Assembly: GCA_003991915.1 (NCBI GenBank)
Contig: RQTK01000021.1
Coordinates: 934,266 to 998,265 of the forward strand
Direction: 5' to 3'
DNA from: Elysia chlorotica
Taxonomy: Eukaryota > Mollusca > Gastropoda > Plakobranchidae
DNA length: 64,000 nucleotides
Each line of letters starts with the position of its first letter. The stretch's first letter is position 1. The notes under the pieces are model-generated. The model was given only the letters and a program-made list of their open reading frames with translations, had not been told where the DNA came from and ran no database searches. Both the position numbers and the translations under genes were made by a program. Shown piece by piece: positions 1-11,154 of this stretch.

Positions 1-20
1 TGTGGTTGGTTTTTCCACAG

Positions 21-112
21 CGGACTGTATTCACATCAGTAACACAACGTATGCTTCACTCAAGAAACATGCTGTTTTTATCATGAAGGAGAGAGGAAAG
101 GTTCAAATTAAG
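21..112 (+). CDS. Receptor guanylate cyclase, catalytic-domain exon
   Basis: This internal exon belongs to a class III nucleotide cyclase that converts GTP to cGMP. It is preceded by a pyrimidine-rich acceptor (TTTTCCACAG at 11-20) and followed by a consensus donor (AAG|GTATGT at 112/113). After two bases that finish a split codon it encodes 30 residues, starting DCIHISNTTYASLKKH and ending MKERGKVQIK. In animal receptor guanylate cyclases this segment (pattern I-H-x-S-x-x-T-Y-x-x-L, then x-E-R-G-x-V-x-I-K) is the last part of the catalytic domain, before the GKG-MTTYWL strand, which is exactly what the next exon at 1979 encodes. The exon ends in phase 0. Upstream exons (extracellular, kinase-like and most of the cyclase domain) must lie left of the window. 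The family call is strong; the subtype (natriuretic-peptide-receptor-like or other) cannot be decided here. Confidence 0.9.
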
Positions 113-1978
113 GTATGTAACAAAATAGTAAAGAGTGGATAGTCCTAAAGGTCGAATTACAAACATACATCTGTAACTACAATCAGTTATTTCCATAAAC
201 AAAATTCATGGATATATTTTTTTGCCTTATTGCACATTGTGTCAAAGCTGTGACGGGTAGGCTTGATAGGCGAAATTGAGTAAAATGCTACAAAATAAAA
301 ATAACAACAAAAAAGCTAAACAACAACAACTAAAATAGCCACACAAAAAAACAATAAAAAAAATAAAAAATCAATATCTATGAAACGGATAATAAAAATA
401 TAAACGTGAATGGAGATTGCAAAAAGGCAGATATAATAAAGTTAGATAGCAAAACATGGTTTTAGACTTAGAACAAAAAGACAAACAAACGACGCTTACC
501 ATTGAGCAAAACAAAAATAAAGCAACATTTCAAGTAATTGATAATTGGTATAAATATCTTTTATTAGGCACGAGGTATCGCGACACGACACGTTTATAAT
601 CCAAAATAGGTGTTTTCATAGAACATGGTAGAACATGGGTTTTCATTTTTTTAAATTAAAGATTATTTTGTTGTAACTGCCAGCAATAAGAAATGCCACT
701 CTCTTAATTCAAATCGCGTTGTGCTATGTAAGAGACATTGAGGCTAAGCTCAACCTGATCGGGATATAAGATGGTTTAAGTGGTAGAGCGTCCGGCCTGT
801 TTCCGGGAGGCAATGTGATCAATCCCACGGCCAGGTACATTATTCATCACGAAGCGGACTGAGGCATAAATTATGATACCGAAACTCTGTCTCGGTGTGG
901 ATTTATGTTGAGTTGCGTTGGTTGCTCTATGTCCAACGTTAGCACCATACATGCTATATGATGGACGGGTACCAGAACTAAAGTTTGACAATTTAACGTG
1001 CTGCCACACAGAGACAGTTCGAGCGGATACGTGGGCTCCTGTCTCAGCCAGTCACATTATACTGACACCGATCTAACCAGACTTAGGCAAAATCAAACAA
1101 ATAAAGTAATGATCTGCCAATTGTGTAATTCCGCCTCCTCCCTCATTTTACCGTTGTATCATGTAAACTGTTTTGGGACCCGTCGACGATACAAACAAAT
1201 CAGTGACTCTGGCTGTAAATAAACAAAGTTTACCTTAAACTTACTGTCGATTTCTCGTGTTTGGTCAAGAAAAAAGGCAATATGACCGACTGCTGCCTAC
1301 TAACTTCTAGGTCAGGCAATAATTCATGATACTAAAGATATATCTTTATGTGGGATCCGTCTGCGATATAGAAAAAAACACACCATGTACATTAACTTTT
1401 CCGTCCATTTTGCTCCAAGGTATGTGTGGCAGCATGTAAAATATCTTTGGACTCATCTGTGAAACAGACACATTGGTGACATAATGACGGGCAAAATTTA
1501 CAGGATATCCTGTTTATTTACCTTATGGCTGTCCATTCAGTCTCTTTCTCTCTCTCTCCGTCTCTGCCTGCCTCTTTTTGTCTTCTAATCAGGTATTCTC
1601 TCTACGAACTTAAACGTCTCTTTTGTTGTTGTTGAGATTTTAAATCTTTTTTAAATGGGCTGAGAGTTCTTGGGTTCAGTTAAATTGATTTCCTTGGTCC
1701 GCTGTTCTACAAAATTAGGTCAGTGATCGCTTTTGGACCCAATAAGATAGTGCGAGAGTAGCCAAGAAGGCGCCACTTGTTGCCTGAGTCTACGAGACAG
1801 CGATCGCCTATACAACCGCTCTTCCACAGTGTTACCAGATGTTCTTGCTTTTCAATTGATTTTCTGGTGTTTAACTGATTTTTTGAGAGTGCATTTCTTC
1901 GGTTATTGGTAAGTAGGCATGCATACACAATATTTTATTTTTATTAAAACATCTTTTAAAATGATGTACATTGTCCAG
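113..1978 (+). other. Guanylate cyclase intron with repeats
   Basis: This 1,866-bp phase-0 intron runs from GTATGT to TTGTCCAG. It is AT-rich and holds a nested cluster of SINE-like fragments at 771-1225, possible weak SINE tail pieces around 1340-1500, and a short CT-rich patch near 1545-1600. Short ORFs on either strand here overlap the SINE fragments and are not genes. Confidence 0.8.
771..1225. repeat. Nested SINE-like copies (head + and body -)
   Basis: Three pieces of the window's main SINE-like family lie together. A + oriented tRNA-like head and degraded body run from 771 to about 905 (motif AAGTGGTAGAGCG at 778-790). A - oriented tail and body run from 907 to about 1130; they contain TGTCCAACGTTAGCAC, GTGCTGCCACACAGAGACAG and CTGACACCGATCTAACCAG. 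A + oriented tail scrap (TTTTGGGACCCGTCGACGAT) follows at about 1160-1195. The order suggests one copy inserted into another. Confidence 0.7.
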
Positions 1979-2152
1979 AGCAAAGGCAAGATGACCACCT
2001 ACTGGCTGCTGGGTCGGGCGGACTGCCCGGACAACATCATGCAGATGTGTGACACGCCGGAGGAGGAGGAGACCCCAGTAGGGGTACAGGGCGAGCTGCC
2101 TGGGGAGATACAGCCCTACGCCTTCTGCGCGGGAGGAGAGCTGGGTGTGGAG
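1979..2152 (+). CDS. Receptor guanylate cyclase, exon at end of catalytic domain
   Basis: This exon joins in phase 0 to the exon ending at 112. It follows an acceptor TTGTCCAG and ends before the donor GTAAGG (2153). Its 58 codons begin SKGKMTTYWLLGRADCPDN; KGK-MTTYWLLG is the signature final strand of guanylate cyclase catalytic domains, in which most family members have GKG at this point. After it comes an acidic linker (DTPEEEETP) and a tail ending GGELGVE, outside the conserved domain. Codons are far more GC-rich than the surroundings. If the donor is not used, reading continues 18 codons through charged GA-encoded residues to a TGA at 2204-2206, so an intron-retained C-terminus is possible. 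The next coding exon is not established; a weak in-phase candidate is at 51994. The last 73 bases of the exon are repeated downstream. Confidence 0.92.
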
Positions 2153-2198
2153 GTAAGGACTGAGAGAGGGAAAGAGGGAGAGAGAGAGAGGGGAGAGA

Positions 2199-2250
<52 letters not shown>

Positions 2251-2345
2251 CAGGGCGAGCTGCCTGGGGAGATACAGCCCTACGCCTTCTGCACGGGAGG
2301 AGAGCTGGGTGTGGAGGTAAGGACTGAGTGAGGAAAAGAGATAGA
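2080..2345 (+). repeat. Tandem duplication of exon 3' end, donor and GA tract
   Basis: The segment from 2080 (inside the guanylate cyclase exon) through the donor site and into the GA tract is repeated from 2244 with a period of 164 bp. Over about 85 bp from AGGGGTACAGGG to GGACTGAG I see one substitution (GCG to ACG at the codon after TGC). The second copy keeps the coding frame and a donor site, but what precedes it is a GA tract, not a pyrimidine-rich acceptor, so it is unlikely to be spliced in as a separate exon. An assembly or polymerase-slippage artefact is the alternative. Confidence 0.85.
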
Positions 2346-2392
2346 GAGAGGGAAGAAAGTGAGAGGGAGATAGAGAGAGAGGAGAGAGAGAC

Positions 2393-2464
<72 letters not shown>

Positions 2465-2475
2465 GGGGGGGGGAT
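2168..2475. repeat. Polypurine GA microsatellites
   Basis: There are two GA-rich blocks (about 2168-2243 and 2329-2475) interrupted by the duplicated exon end. Several apparent Ser/Leu-rich ORFs on the minus strand are translations of this tract. Confidence 0.9.
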
Positions 2476-2584
2476 GGGGGACAAGCAGGGGCACAGGCCG
2501 CCGACCTGTTCTGGTTTTATTTCGCGATGATTAGACGTAGTTTGTTACATTCGAATACATAATTTCGCTTTTTATCTGTGTGTC

Positions 2585-2790
2585 GATTTTATCTGTCTGT
2601 CTATATGTCTATCTGCCTGTCTGTCTGTATGTCCCAATATGTCTCTCTCCTCCTCTCTCTATCTGTCTCTCTGTGTCGTATCTGTCCTACTGTATTTCCT
2701 TTCAGCCAGCATTTCTCTTTCTTGACTCAATAGCTATTAAAACAATGGCCACTGTCTCTCTGTCTCTTTTTCTTTCTCCCCCTTCCGTCT
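2585..2790. repeat. TCTG/TCTA-rich degenerate microsatellite
   Basis: An imperfect CTGT/CTAT/TCTC-rich stretch, with no coding signal. Confidence 0.7.
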
Positions 2791-2880
2791 GAGACAGGAG
2801 TCACGGTATCCCTGCACTGTCTCGTATGGCTTATTGAAGGACGTAATTAAGTGCTGAATTTGCACGCTAAACAACAACAA
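2788..2880 (+). repeat. SINE-like fragment, internally deleted
   Basis: GAGACAGGAGTCACGGTATC followed by GCACTGTCTCGTATGGC matches the body of the main SINE-like family. It is followed by a shortened tail (GTGCTGAATTTGCACGCTAA), so the segment between is deleted. Confidence 0.6.
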
Positions 2881-3004
2881 AAAGCAACCCAATAACAAAC
2901 GCACTTAAATTCCCCCCCCCTCCCCTCACGTGAATGTTTCTAAACTGGACTTTTCTTTTATTGTTTAGACTCATCAGTTTTTAAATGAAAAGGTAACAAA
3001 GATT

Positions 3005-3474
3005 AATATAGGTGTTTGCAAGAACTGTCCAATGTTATACTTGTTTTAAACATGAATTCATACAAAGTATAAATTATATTTTTGAATTTCAATTTTAACA
3101 ATTGTTCTGATGATACTATCATTCAATTAAAAAGATATTATTGAGCATGTAAATATTTTATAAATTCATGTCGACTTGATTGTGTATCTCTGAGGTGTAG
3201 GTTCCACAGACTCACACTTAAAGTGTATGTAGTTGGTGAGAGAAAAAAATGCGAGCAAGAAAAAATTAATGTTACGATAGGTTTTTTTTTATAAAAGGAT
3301 TACCGTTATTTTTCACAGGTTCCTTTTTTCCATTTTTTTGGTTGGTTTTGATTGTAACAAAGTGGTCTTGCAAGGAGAGAAGACGTAATAATAATAATAA
3401 TATGTTTTTCAGTCTCTTTTACACATCTTCGCTGTTTAAGATTTTTGTTACTGTTTTGTCTTAGTCCTGAGTTC
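3005..3474 (+). repeat. 470-bp direct duplication, copy 1
   Basis: This AT-rich segment from AATATAGGTG to CTGAGTTC is repeated almost exactly at 5472-5940 in the same orientation. The only difference I found is in the GATAGG(T)n run. It contains a short AAT array near 3388. No coding content or terminal repeat is visible. Confidence 0.95.
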
Positions 3475-3479
3475 CTTTA

Positions 3480-4400
3480 TGCCCCTTTTTTATGTGTCTT
3501 AAATATAAAAGCATCCCTTTTTTACACACAGCAGCATTTCATTTTTGGATGCCAAGTAATTTCCATTTTTTTTTTTTGCAATCTCGATATAGTAGCTTAC
3601 TTTTTTTTTACCTACCAAGTAGGATTCTTTTTTTTTCTTATATAATAGCTTTCATGTGTGTGTACATCCAATAGATTTTGGGTCCCTTTTAACATGAACG
3701 TCAGAGTAACTTCCCTTTTGCCAAGAGAGTATATTCCCATTTCGCCAAGAGAGTAGATTCTCCCTTTTATCTACGTAAACGTTTCCAGACTTTGTATGTT
3801 TTCAATAAAGTAACTTCCCTTTTTACTTACAAAGTAGCATCTCTTTTTACCTACACAGTAGCTTCCCTTTTTACCAACAAAGAAGCATCTCTTTTTACCT
3901 ACACAGTAGCTTCCCTTTTTACCAACAAAGTGATCTTTCTGTAACATAACAGCATTTCTTTTAACTTCAGAACATTCCCTTTTTTAACTTCATAGAGTAG
4001 CCTCCTTTTCCACCAGAGAGTATCTTTCCATTTACATATATAGTAACTTCGATTTTCACATAAAGAACAGCTTCTTCTTTTGCGTACATTTGACGAAATA
4101 GTGCCCGTTCCATTTTACATACGTTTAACTGAAGAGGGTGGTAGATTCTCCCTTTTATCTACGTAAACGTTTCCAGACTTTGTATGTTTTCAATAAAGTA
4201 ACTTCCCTTTTTACTTACAAAGAAGCATCTCTTTTTACCTACACAGTAGCTTCCCTTTTTACCAACAAAGAAGCATCTCTTTTTACCTACACTAGTAGAT
4301 TTACTTTTTACCGACAGAATTTTTTTTCCAACATTCGTCAGGCCAACTTCCTTCTTTACCTACTTTCAACATAGTAACTTCCTAGTTTGTATACTTTCGA
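3480..4400. repeat. 24-bp minisatellite with higher-order repeat
   Basis: Degenerate tandem units resemble AGTAGCTTCCCTTTTTACC plus TACAA, best preserved at 3837-3930 and 4200-4295. A larger block starting TAGATTCTCCCTTTTATC at 3754 is repeated at 4142 (388-bp offset), showing a second level of duplication. Because 24 is a multiple of three, the array makes an incidental ORF with SLFTYKEA-like repeats. Confidence 0.8.
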
Positions 4401-5471
4401 GAGAGGAGCTTCCTTGTCCGGGTCATAATTCGATTTTATTTTTTAAATAAAGAATTGTAGAAACAAACAAATGACTGACTCCTTTATGATTAATACTATT
4501 CACCAGTAACATCAAAGTCAACAAAAAATCAACAAAGAGATTCTAACTCAGACGTAATCGATTTATTCCCTGACCATTTTTTAATATTCGGCGTTGAGTT
4601 GAACTCTGTGATTGCATACACGCATTGTAAGATGGTATACCGGAAAAAATGAGGGAATTAAGTTTAATTAAGTTTTAAAATTGAACAAAAAAAAACAAAA
4701 AAACACGGAAAATTAAAATGTAATTTGTGTATCGGTGGCCTTACGTATCTAGCGTAGTCATTGCTAAACAAATTATAATTTAGCTAAAATCGATAACTTG
4801 ACAAAATCATCATTTGACCTTTAGTCAAAAGAAAACGGTATTTCAATTCAATGGTATTCAATTTATAACTTGCTTTGAAGAATTTAAACATTTCATAAGC
4901 GATGATGCCCCCTCCCCCTCCGCCCATTTTTTTGATATTGTCTAAAATAAACTATTGAGTAAGTGAAATTTAAAGTATAAGGGACAGGCACAATTTTACA
5001 ATCGTGCAAATGTTGTTAACGAAATCCTGAACAAAAAAATCGAAACAAACGCTTAAAGAAACTCCGAATTTAAAGATGTGATTCTTTTACTGTAATCTTT
5101 GTTCTCATACTGCACTCTCAGTCCACTTCATTTACAGATAAATCACTTACTTAATTATTTCATAAAAAAGAATTCACACTTGTTCCATCTTGTCGTTTAA
5201 TGTTACAAATATCTTGACACTTGTCATCTAACCTAACCGACAATCAAGTTATTTTTAGAAAAACAAAGACAAAGCCATACACCTAGAATACAAGGGCAAC
5301 GCTGAAAAAGGCAATCCGTTGCGGTTATTCACAAAACAGATGATCATGATAATTATGGACTTTTAAAATTTCCCATAGACATTTGAACTTCGATTCAGTG
5401 GTAGGGATAGACTAGCGCAAAGATGATTTGCAAGTGGACTAAAAACAGAAAAGATGATGATAGGTTTATAA
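4401..5471. other. AT-rich non-coding spacer
   Basis: I see no exon, repeat family member or RNA gene here, only AT-rich sequence with short homopolymers. Confidence 0.6.
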
Positions 5472-5940
5472 AATATAGGTGTTTGCAAGAACTGTCCAAT
5501 GTTATACTTGTTTTAAACATGAATTCATACAAAGTATAAATTATATTTTTGAATTTCAATTTTAACAATTGTTCTGATGATACTATCATTCAATTAAAAA
5601 GATATTATTGAGCATGTAAATATTTTATAAATTCATGTCGACTTGATTGTGTATCTCTGAGGTGTAGGTTCCACAGACTCACACTTAAAGTGTATGTAGT
5701 TGGTGAGAGAAAAAAATGCGAGCAAGAAAAAATTAATGTTACGATAGTTTTTTTTTATAAAAGGATTACCGTTATTTTTCACAGGTTCCTTTTTTCCATT
5801 TTTTTGGTTGGTTTTGATTGTAACAAAGTGGTCTTGCAAGGAGAGAAGACGTAATAATAATAATAATATGTTTTTCAGTCTCTTTTACACATCTTCGCTG
5901 TTTAAGATTTTTGTTACTGTTTTGTCTTAGTCCTGAGTTC
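5472..5940 (+). repeat. 470-bp direct duplication, copy 2
   Basis: This is the same sequence as 3005-3474, one base shorter in a T run, about 2.47 kb downstream. It breaks off at CTGAGTTC, after which the two sites diverge completely. Confidence 0.95.
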
Positions 5941-7954
5941 AAAACAAAAATATCCGCTGCCATAGCTTTTTGGTAGTTTTACTGAAAGCAGAACTTTAAA
6001 AAATTAATAGTAAATGTTCTTTTTAGGCTAAGCACGTTCTCTACATTCTTCTGTGGCGCTACCGAGTTGAAGGTTAAAAATTATGATACACTACGATTAG
6101 TTGTAGTCCTAAGGGATGATAAAGGAAGAACTTAAAAAAGACTGGAAATACTGTAAATTTATATATATGCTTAATGCCGTTTAATTATTCTTAATTTTTT
6201 TCTGAAAAGGTTCAGATATAATATTGCAACTCTTAACATTGTTTTTGTAGATTTGTTTATTTATTCTATGTTGCTTTTTCTCTGTAAATTACTGGTTCGG
6301 AAAGTAATTATTCATTACGATTTTTCACCAAGTCGATCATCAAATGCAGGACTTTTGTGCATTGAAATTAAGTTGATCTAATGTTACTTTTAGTTCATTT
6401 TTTGTCAAGAAACGGTTTGGAGATGTAAATAATTGATTTATTTTTCATAAAGTTCTTTCATTTCTTGGTAGAACCATACGTTGTATTATGTAGATAGGAT
6501 TATAGATGTAAAAGGACCATTAATATTCCATGTAAGCACATTTTGTATAAAGCAGAGAATATTGTTTAATCATTGTTTCTAAAATTGTTTCCCTCTAATA
6601 AACATTCATTTACGTGTATAAGGGATCAAATATTGCTTTGATTTTTTTTGAAGTGATCATTTGGACATATCGTCAAACTACATTTCTATCAAAGTAATAA
6701 AATCCGAAACAAGGATTGTTGTTCTCAGGTTCTGCTTTTGCCAAAAAAACTTTGCAAAATATTGATCAATTCAGAATCAATAAGAAGGTGGTTGTAATAA
6801 CAATTCTATTACAAGCTAAAAGGAAGAACAATCCCAACTGGAAAAAAATATCGTTCAAATTAGTTAAACATTAAAGTACCTCGAAAACATCTCGAATAAC
6901 TCAGTATTTGTCTGAACGTTCCTATACAGCTTTTAAGCCTTTAATGCTACACGCACACACACACACATACACACACACACACAAATATATCGCATCACTA
7001 TTGAAAAAGTGCATTTAGTGCTCCAGCATTCACTGCTCCAAGGCAAATAGTAAACTTCCCATTTTTGCTGTTCAAAGTAATCTGTGTTCAATTTTAAATT
7101 CAATATTATATGAGCTGTTGAAAGTGAACCAAATACACTATCCTAGGTGCATAAAGTCTTAGGGATGTGTAATGATGCACCGTGTTCAAAATGCTCAGTT
7201 AAATGTTTACGCAAAATTGTAAGGTTTCAATTTCACCCAGTAAGAACTCCAATCAAAAGGAGCACGAAATCGCATGGGAAAACTGATAATTGTGTGTCTC
7301 CGTTCAGACGATATTTCGCCTTGTGCAACATCGGATCCGTTGGTCCGAGAGAAAATTACATTCGGCCTGGCATTTTGTAAAAATATAAACATAGAACATA
7401 ACAAATTAATACAATTGTAAAAGTTATATTGAAGAAAAGGAAGCACAAACAACAACAAAGCAAACAGAACGGAACAGCTTGAATTGATATTTTAACTATG
7501 AGTCATAAGTACAACTTCAAGTTAACTTAAAAATGTCGTAACCCTTCTGATTTTAATTTTAAAAAACGAGTTGTAAATTTACTACAAAGTTTGTACTTGT
7601 GAGTTATGTGTCTTTGAAATATAAACAAAAAAACAAACAAAAACGTATACTTAAATGGCTCATTAAATTCGTGTTTTTTTTAATTAATATTTTAACATGT
7701 ACACATATATGGGTAAGAAGAAATGTGCCAAAAGATCTTATAAAGGAACCTTTTGACAACGCGTAGAGATGAGATTTATTGTGTACCTGGTCATAAAAGC
7801 AAAACGTGAGCATTGTTTTCTTTAAGTGACAGGTGACACGCAAGCAGGTTGGGTTTTTTTTTTTTTACGCAGGATAGTAGTGGCGCAAGATGGTCTATGA
7901 TTTCTGGGCTGAATTAAAAAGCTTTAAAAGAGGAACGATTGTAACTATCAATTG
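5941..7954. other. AT-rich non-coding DNA with CA repeat
   Basis: Contains a CA array at 6951-6983. A slightly GC-richer patch at 7147-7380 is open on both strands, but matches nothing I recognise and has no convincing splice context. Confidence 0.5.
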
Positions 7955-7970
7955 AGGAGAGAGAGAGAGA

Positions 7971-8017
<47 letters not shown>
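7955..8017. repeat. GA microsatellite
   Basis: GA dinucleotide run ending in a G run. Confidence 0.95.
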
Positions 8018-9046
8018 TAGAAAGAGAAAAACATGAACGAAGAAAAAAAAATCTAAAGATGCAAGATAGTTTCAAGGTTGGAGAGAGAGAAACATTTGAA
8101 GATAGAAAAGCTAGGGTAAAAGAAAAATAAAGAGCAGGGAAGCGATGTATCTTCTCTTGTTCCCTAAAAATAAGATAAAATTAATTTTTAAAAATTAACA
8201 ATATGATTTTCTGTTGATACACATTGAGAAAACCTATATGCTAGTGCTTTTTAGAATGATATTTCTGTTGACACTGTGGAGGACAAAGCATATGTTTTAT
8301 TTTTTTTTATCTGAATGTTTGTAGACAATTGTCACATGCTTATAGCATCATACAAAAGTTTAGAATAAATTGATTTTTAAAAATTCGAAGACAATTTGAA
8401 GAAAAAAAAACAAACACATTATATCATAGAATGTATTACAACTTTATTCAAAAGAAAAAAGTAAACAATCAAAGTTATAAAGCAATAAAAAAGCTATCCT
8501 TAGTTTTAAGGGGGTCTATATTTTTTATGAAACCACAATACATAACCCTTAATTTTCCTTACAACAACACTCCCAATGTAACAACCAGATTTTCTTTTCA
8601 CAACACGCCCAGCTCTCTTTAATTTCCTCCTTATCATCCTTGTTTTGAGTGCGTTTGTTGCCCCCATAACATTATTAATTAGATCCCAGGTCAATGGGAT
8701 TTTCCGGATGTGATTCGTGTATCAGATTTCCAAATTGTACTTTTGGTTCGTATAGTGAACCCACACGAATGTTCTGTTGAGATAGGATGTTCCAAAACGT
8801 GCAACATTTAAAGAAGGAATAGAAATGAGGAATGCAACGTAACCAAACAAAAAATAAGATTTGCTAAAAAAAAAAAAGACGACAAAATAAAAAAGAGATA
8901 ATTTGAAAGAAATAGATGAGGTGAACATTTAAAAAGTTGTTATGGGTAATTTAAAAGAAACTGGAAAAGAATTTTCAAAAAAGTGAAAACACACGGAAAG
9001 GAAGTGCAACAGATATATACGGGCGTATGCAGAGAGATAAAGGGAG
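8018..9046. other. AT-rich non-coding DNA
   Basis: No supported gene or repeat family member was seen; A and T homopolymers are common. Confidence 0.5.
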
Positions 9047-9315
9047 CTAAGTAGACAGATAGAGTGGGTGACACAGGTACAAAGGGACAGCGGCAGAGCC
9101 ATACAAATATAAATATGAACTGAGAAGGGAGATCAACAATAATAATCCCAAACTCCATTGAATTGAGCTTCCTTTGCTGAAGACCCTCTGGGGCAGATCG
9201 GTGCAGCCCGTATTGTAGGCACGGAGAGAAACCATTTCGCACCGCTTTGGGCAACTAAATAACGATCCCACAGGGAAATTCCGCATGTTTTCTTCATTCT
9301 CTGTCTTAGTCAAGG
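9047..9315 (-). CDS. Weak candidate exon with Cys motif and hydrophobic tail
   Basis: On the minus strand an acceptor-like site (pyrimidine-rich, ending TTGGCAG at 9316) precedes an open frame of about 89 codons. It reads FSCPKRCEMV, then NTGCTDLPQ, then SKGSSIQWSLGLLLLISLL, and stops at 9047. Paired cysteines followed by a hydrophobic C-terminal run are what one expects of the last exon of a GPI-anchored or membrane protein. The frame is more GC-rich than its surroundings. I recognise no family, the residues after the hydrophobic run are unusual for a GPI signal, and AT-rich DNA gives hydrophobic frames by chance. Confidence 0.18.
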
Positions 9316-9410
9316 CTGCCAATAGAAATAAAACCACAAGCAAGATAGGCGCTGTGCATTATAATAAGGTGGATGGTCTAAATATGAGCAAAGGCACGCT
9401 AAGTCCATAT

Positions 9411-9414
<4 letters not shown>

Positions 9415-9455
<41 letters not shown>

Positions 9456-9478
9456 ATATAAATATATATATATAATAT
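9415..9478. repeat. CT microsatellite followed by AT run
   Basis: A CT array at 9415-9453 passes directly into an AT array at 9454-9478. Confidence 0.95.
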
Positions 9479-10729
9479 TGTCTTCGCCTCAAACTTATAC
9501 ATGCGATCAAATTCAAACCGCTCCACCCTAAAATCCCAAATTTTACATTAAAATTAGAAATGGGCCAGAGAATTTTAGAGTCATAAAACTTATAACATCA
9601 AAATAATGCTTTAATTAATCGATCTTATCTTCATAATAATTCTTGTCAATCCATCTGATTCTCAACGCGTCTACCGACCGAAAATCTATTGTATAGTTAT
9701 AGAAAAAAATGAGGTGTGTTCAACAGTAAAAAGTAAAAAAAAATCACACATAATTATATGGATTTGTTATTGTTGATATAGTCTTGATTTAGTATTATAT
9801 ATCATCTTTTATTGCTATTTTTTCAGAATGGTGTACGTCATTTTTTGTTTGCTTCAGTATTACACACTTTCATTTGATATTCTTTGGTCAATTTAAAAGA
9901 ACTCGCCTTAGGTGTAGGTACTGATCAAACGGACACATTAATAATTTATATTAATGTAAAAACACCATACTGCTACACTAATCCTACATATTTAGTTTAG
10001 GTTAGTTTGGTTTAGTTTACTGGTTTCTCAAATTCAATCGTGAATAACTCGACATTACTGCGGACAAGTCCAAAGAATAAAGTCTGACAAATTTTATTTT
10101 CACACCGATATATGTGTACCATACCAGCACTCAAATTATTCTAAAACCACATGTACGTTTGCGAAATGTGCAAGGATATAAGAAATCAGAAAATGCTTAA
10201 GTTTAGCTTCTTTAGTTTTACAGAGGCCGCACAATGGAGAAAGAATAATTCGTTTACTATATTTATTCATTCAAATTTATATGCAGATAATATAAATAGT
10301 ATTGGCGTCTTTTTGCTTTTTTATTCAAACAATAATTATAGGTATTAGTGAAGGTTAGGTTCTACTAATGTGACAATGTAAACGATATACAGTTTATTTT
10401 TATCATCAAACGATTTGCTCGTAATCGTTCAAAACATTTGATATGAAGTTGAACCATAGCCGTGAAATGTTTTGGTTTTAGCGAACTAGCGATCATTTAA
10501 AAAAAAAAAAACGTTTTGCCTTGTCTCATATGACTATGAGTGCGTATGGGCTGTGACGATGCATTTTTTTCAACACATTTGGTGTACTAGAAATATATGC
10601 AATAATTCTATCCGTGCAATTTTATATTAATATTTCAGAAGATCCAGTCTCTATCCATATTGATTCAAGTGTGTAGCCCACACACTAATGTATTAACCTT
10701 TCCACCCACGGTCATAATAGTCCGTATAG
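9479..10729. other. AT-rich non-coding DNA
   Basis: Nothing supportable was seen apart from short homopolymers and a small repeat of GTTTAG/GTTAG around 9995-10020. Confidence 0.5.
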
Positions 10730-10957
10730 TTAAACTAATTTATTGGGCAGCAGCTCATCGTAAAGTCGCAGGTTCCGCTTGGCGTTAGGGCCAGGTCTTG
10801 CCGAGGGAGCGTAGACAAACCCAATTACGCGGTCATACCATACTTCCACACCCAGGGGACTCCCATGTCCGACTTCCGCCGGAGTGGTCTGGATAAAGGA
10901 TATTAGTGCGCCGATCCTATGACAGTGCGGAGTAATACTGTAATACGTCCGGCCCAT
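10730..10957 (-). pseudogene. GC-rich open segment, possible retroelement relic
   Basis: A GC-rich island is open on the minus strand for 75 codons. It includes EVWYDRVIGFVYAPSARPG and a C-terminal RNLRLYDELLPN. The V-Y-A-P plus F/L-Y-D-x-L spacing loosely resembles the endonuclease/exonuclease domain of LINE elements, which would make this a broken retroelement piece. That resemblance is weak and I do not see the catalytic residues. It could instead be an unrelated exon or a chance ORF. Confidence 0.2.
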
Positions 10958-11034
10958 TTTATCAATGATGCACTAATTGCGACCTTCCTGTCGTTCCTGG
11001 CCGCGCGATCGCCACAGTGTAAAGCCTGAATAGC

Positions 11035-11073
11035 ACTGTCCACTAGCATTGTCCACTAGTATTGTCCACTAGT
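11035..11073. repeat. 13-bp tandem triplet
   Basis: Three near-identical units of ATTGTCCACTAGT. Confidence 0.9.
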
Positions 11074-11154
11074 GAGGGTGTCTGGGTAGGGAAGCAGAGA
11101 AAAAGTCTGCCTTGGAATCAGAGAGGGAAAGGAAGAGAGCAGCATCAAAGAGGG

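Noticed and set aside
2244..2316. The second copy of the exon end as a separate exon
   Set aside because: It lacks a pyrimidine tract and acceptor; the preceding DNA is a GA array.
1871..2494. 207-codon ORF on the - strand
   Set aside because: It is the antisense of the cyclase exon plus GA microsatellite translation.
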